The translations under genes were made by a program, and so were the position numbers. Below the pieces are notes generated by a model that searched no databases, was not told where the DNA came from, and worked only from the letters and a program-made list of their open reading frames with translations. DNA of 33,952 bases, taken from positions 1 through 33,952 of the forward strand of contig JAIRQX010000040.1 of assembly GCA_031256375.1 (NCBI GenBank), read 5' to 3'. Shown here one piece after another: positions 31,631 through 33,952 of the stretch (within the stretch, counting starts at the first letter, position 1; every line of letters begins with the position of its first letter). The stretch comes from Deferribacteraceae bacterium. Its GTDB lineage: Bacteria; Chrysiogenota; Deferribacteres; Deferribacterales; JAISNW01.

Positions 31631-32476
31631 ATGGGGTTAAGAGATTTTTTTCTGGACAATGTAACGAAAGTGTCCGATGAACAAAAAAAAAATATAAAGG
31701 AAAATTTATGGAGCAAGTGCGTAAACTGCGGAGAGATCAGTTATAAACAGGAGATAGGTCGGTGTATGTACACCTGCCCTGTTTGCGGGTATCATTACGC
31801 GCTTAAAGCCAAACACAAAATTGAGATCCTTATTGACGAAGGAACATTTTTTCCCATTGACGAAGGGTTGTCCCCTCTCGACCCGCTAAAATTCAAAGAC
31901 AGCAAAAAATACACTGACCGCATTAAAGCGGCGCAAAAAAAAACAGGGCTGAACGATGCGTATATATCGGGAAGAGCGAAACTGGGCGGTATAGATGTCA
32001 ACATAGGCGCAATTGAGTTTGGTTTTATGGGTGGAAGTATGGGGAGTGTAGTGGGGGAAAAAATCTGCCGCCTTATTGAAGATGCCGTTGAACGCAAATG
32101 CAGCGTGATTACAATAAGCGCCTCCGGCGGCGCGCGTATGCAGGAAAGTATATTGTCCCTCATGCAGATGGCGAAAACATCCGCCGCCCTCTCCCTACTG
32201 CGTAAGTATAAACTGGCGCATATATCCATACTTACCGATCCTACCGCGGGCGGCGTTACAGCAAGTTACAGTATGCTGGGCGATGTTAATCTGGCTGAAC
32301 CGGGTGCGTTTATAGGTTTTGCCGGTCCGAGGGTCATAGAACAGACTATCAGGCAAAAACTGCCGGACGGATTTCAGAGGTCAGAATTTCTGTTAAGCCA
32401 TGGGATGATTGATGCTATTGTTCACCGTATGAAAATGCGCGATACCCTGATAAACCTTCTTCAATTTTTTGGCTGA
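31631..32476 (+). CDS. accD: Acetyl-CoA carboxylase carboxyltransferase subunit beta
   Basis: AccD, with AccA, moves the carboxyl group from biotin to acetyl-CoA to make malonyl-CoA, the first step of fatty acid synthesis. The ATG at 31631 is chosen over an in-frame GTG at 31616 because of the promoter position and the GGGGA site. The 281-residue protein has the N-terminal zinc ribbon (C30, C33, C49, C52) and the crotonase-type core with GGSMGSVVGEKI, SASGGARMQES, and LTDPTAGGVTASYSMLGD. It is followed 3 bp later by folC. The accA, accB and accC genes are not in the window; birA at 9.8 kb would serve the same enzyme. Confidence 0.95.
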   Translation: MGLRDFFLDNVTKVSDEQKKNIKENLWSKCVNCGEISYKQEIGRCMYTCPVCGYHYALKAKHKIEILIDEGTFFPIDEGLSPLDPLKFKDSKKYTDRIKAAQKKTGLNDAYISGRAKLGGIDVNIGAIEFGFMGGSMGSVVGEKICRLIEDAVERKCSVITISASGGARMQESILSLMQMAKTSAALSLLRKYKLAHISILTDPTAGGVTASYSMLGDVNLAEPGAFIGFAGPRVIEQTIRQKLPDGFQRSEFLLSHGMIDAIVHRMKMRDTLINLLQFFG

Positions 32477-32479
32477 GTT

Positions 32480-33652
32480 GTGACCGGTATCTCACTGTTT
32501 GAAAAATTTTTCAGGGAAAAAGACGAGTTTGTCAGTCTTGAACTTACTTTATCCAGAATAAACCGCGCTTTGAAGCCGTTAAGTCTGCCCCGCGACACCC
32601 GAGTTATTCACATAGCGGGTACTAACGGGAAAGGTTCTACATCGCTGTTCTTATCACATCTGCTTTTCCGCAGGGGGTTTAACTCCCTTTTGTTTACATC
32701 CCCGCATATAACCGGCGTTGAAGAACGCATACAATATAACCTTAAACCGATTTCGCGGGAAACTTTTGACCGTATTTTTGCCCTTTCAGAAGATTTCTTA
32801 AAAAAACAGAATCTTTCATTTTTTGAAACTCTCTTCCTTATGACCATCCTGTTTTGCGAAGAGGTTAAACCTGATTTTTTGATTCTGGAAACTGGTCTTG
32901 GCGGCAGATTTGACGCGACAAATACAGATTTTATAAAGGGAAAAACCCCTGTTTTAACGAGTATGGGGCAGGACCACCAACTGCTTCTGGGTAGCGGGAT
33001 AAGTGATATAATCAATGAAAAAATAGCGATAGTAAAAGGGAATACCCCGTTATTTCTGGGTTATAACCCCGGTTTTGTTGTGGATTTCATAATCAACTCA
33101 TTGCCCGGATGTGATGTCCGTCCGCTCTTTAATGATCCCGCGGCGGTAAAAATTAGGGAAGAGACGGAAAATTTGTACCATAAGCCTTTTAGTTATAACT
33201 ACCTTAATGCTCACAGAGTTGCGGAATACTTACTGGATACGGAATTTTCCCCTGAACTTTTCCCTCTTCCTCCGTGCCGCATGGAAAAGTTCGGGCGGAT
33301 AATACTTGACGGCGCACACAACCCTGCCGCAATTATTTCAATTTTGCGCGGGCTGCCCTCACTTCCGGCAGCCGCAGTCGTAAGTTCCACAATTGAGAGA
33401 GATCTGTTTAAATTCTGTCGGGTTTTATCTTCTAAATCGGTGCGGATTTTTCTTACCGTTATACCCGGCAATCCACGCAGCTGCACGGAGGCGCAGCTGC
33501 GTAAAATTCAGAACAGGGATATATATTTAAACCCCGAAGACGCTTTAAATGCCGCACTAAAGGCTGTTACCGGCGACATACTGGTTTGCGGCTCTCTCTA
33601 TCTTTGCGCCTGTCTGCGTAATTCCATAAAAATAAAGTATATTTATGCGTAA
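32480..33652 (+). CDS. folC: Folylpolyglutamate synthase / dihydrofolate synthase
   Basis: A Mur-ligase-family enzyme that adds glutamate to dihydropteroate or folates. The 390-residue protein shows the P-loop HIAGTNGKGST (44-54), LETGLGGRFDATN, and the DGAHNPAA motif of the C-terminal domain. GTG start, 3 bp after the accD stop, so it is translated from the same message. It is a little shorter than most FolC (about 420), with a compact middle. The neighbouring accD-folC pair is a common arrangement in several bacterial groups. The last codons overlap the start of the next gene. Confidence 0.9.
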   Translation: MTGISLFEKFFREKDEFVSLELTLSRINRALKPLSLPRDTRVIHIAGTNGKGSTSLFLSHLLFRRGFNSLLFTSPHITGVEERIQYNLKPISRETFDRIFALSEDFLKKQNLSFFETLFLMTILFCEEVKPDFLILETGLGGRFDATNTDFIKGKTPVLTSMGQDHQLLLGSGISDIINEKIAIVKGNTPLFLGYNPGFVVDFIINSLPGCDVRPLFNDPAAVKIREETENLYHKPFSYNYLNAHRVAEYLLDTEFSPELFPLPPCRMEKFGRIILDGAHNPAAIISILRGLPSLPAAAVVSSTIERDLFKFCRVLSSKSVRIFLTVIPGNPRSCTEAQLRKIQNRDIYLNPEDALNAALKAVTGDILVCGSLYLCACLRNSIKIKYIYA

Positions 33653-33952
33653 CGTTACGCTGTTAACAGTTATCCTTGTGCTGTTTATAATTACGGTTCA
33701 GCCGCTTTGGGCGCAAGGGATTGTTACCCCGAAAAATACGTACAGACTGGAAGCTGATGAAGTTTTCGGCGCTGACAATGTATCTTTTACAGCCAGAGGA
33801 AATGTGTCGTTAGAGTTTAAAAACAGTGTCATAACTGCGGATGAAGCGACATATTTCCCGCAGAGCAAAACTCTCAACGCGACCGGCAATGTAACCATAC
33901 ATGATGATTTTCAGGAACTAAAGGCGGATGTGGTAACTTATGATCTTAATAC
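33645..33952 (+). CDS. LptA/LptD (OstA)-like lipopolysaccharide transport protein, N-terminal part
   Basis: The frame begins at an ATG overlapping the end of folC and runs off the window edge after 102 codons. A signal peptide (VTLLTVILVLFIITVQPLWA, then QG) is followed by repeated beta strands of the OstA type: RLEADEVFGADNVSFTARGN, ITADEATYFPQSKTLNATGN, LKADVVTYD. This domain forms the periplasmic bridge for lipopolysaccharide and also starts LptD. With only the N-terminus visible, LptA and LptD cannot be told apart. It shows a Gram-negative, probably LPS-bearing cell. Confidence 0.8.
   Translation, partial: MRNVTLLTVILVLFIITVQPLWAQGIVTPKNTYRLEADEVFGADNVSFTARGNVSLEFKNSVITADEATYFPQSKTLNATGNVTIHDDFQELKADVVTYDLN

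Overview
The window comes from a Gram-negative, probably anaerobic bacterium. The evidence is a PpiD/SurA-type periplasmic chaperone, an OstA/Lpt-family envelope protein, a RodZ-like protein, a Tat-exported molybdoenzyme with an Fe-S and a membrane subunit, and cobalamin genes of the early-cobalt (CbiD/CbiE) type. The assortment would fit Deferribacterota or a deltaproteobacterium-like lineage, but no 16S or other decisive marker is present, so this placement is a low-confidence guess. Most of the window is housekeeping DNA; the accessory-looking insert lies at about 5.2-9.6 kb.

Layout. 1-207: tail of a chemotaxis receptor. 350-454: SRP RNA, upstream of a PpiD-like chaperone. 2122-3431: a small SWIM zinc-finger protein overlapping a PyrK-type flavoprotein. 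3550-5197: cbiD-cbiE. 5205-9568 (minus): a 1186-residue four-domain protein (metal-binding TIM barrel, TOTE-type archaeo-eukaryotic primase, SF2 helicase, PLD nuclease), preceded by a protein with an Asp/Tyr-repeat tail. 9783-12258: birA, coaX and a RodZ-like gene. 12393-15857: an IscS-like protein, IscU, Nfu and CysS, a cysteine/Fe-S cluster. 15874-20377 (minus): an FmdB-like zinc ribbon, then (transcribed first) a molybdopterin oxidoreductase with its Fe-S and membrane subunits. 20802-22841 (minus): groES-groEL under a perfect CIRCE operator. 22859-31499 (minus): in transcription order flavoprotein, fructose-bisphosphate aldolase, acyl-CoA ligase, HD-GYP response regulator, periplasmic binding protein and hybrid histidine kinase. 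31631-33952: accD, folC and the start of an lptA/lptD-like gene.

The most unusual items are as follows. (i) The TIM-barrel/primase/helicase/PLD fusion looks like a single-polypeptide nucleic-acid conflict system; the N-terminal barrel keeps an endonuclease IV-like or sugar-isomerase-like set of metal ligands. (ii) The IscS-like protein has Asn at the PLP lysine position but keeps the sulfur-carrying Cys, resembling the Archaeoglobus fulgidus IscS case, and is followed by IscU across a 12-bp perfect inverted repeat that overlaps a TATAAT. (iii) A sensor module combines a binding protein, a hybrid kinase with a degenerate receiver and a His-less Hpt, and an HD-GYP regulator. (iv) A 13-bp perfect inverted repeat lies in the leader of the molybdoenzyme operon.
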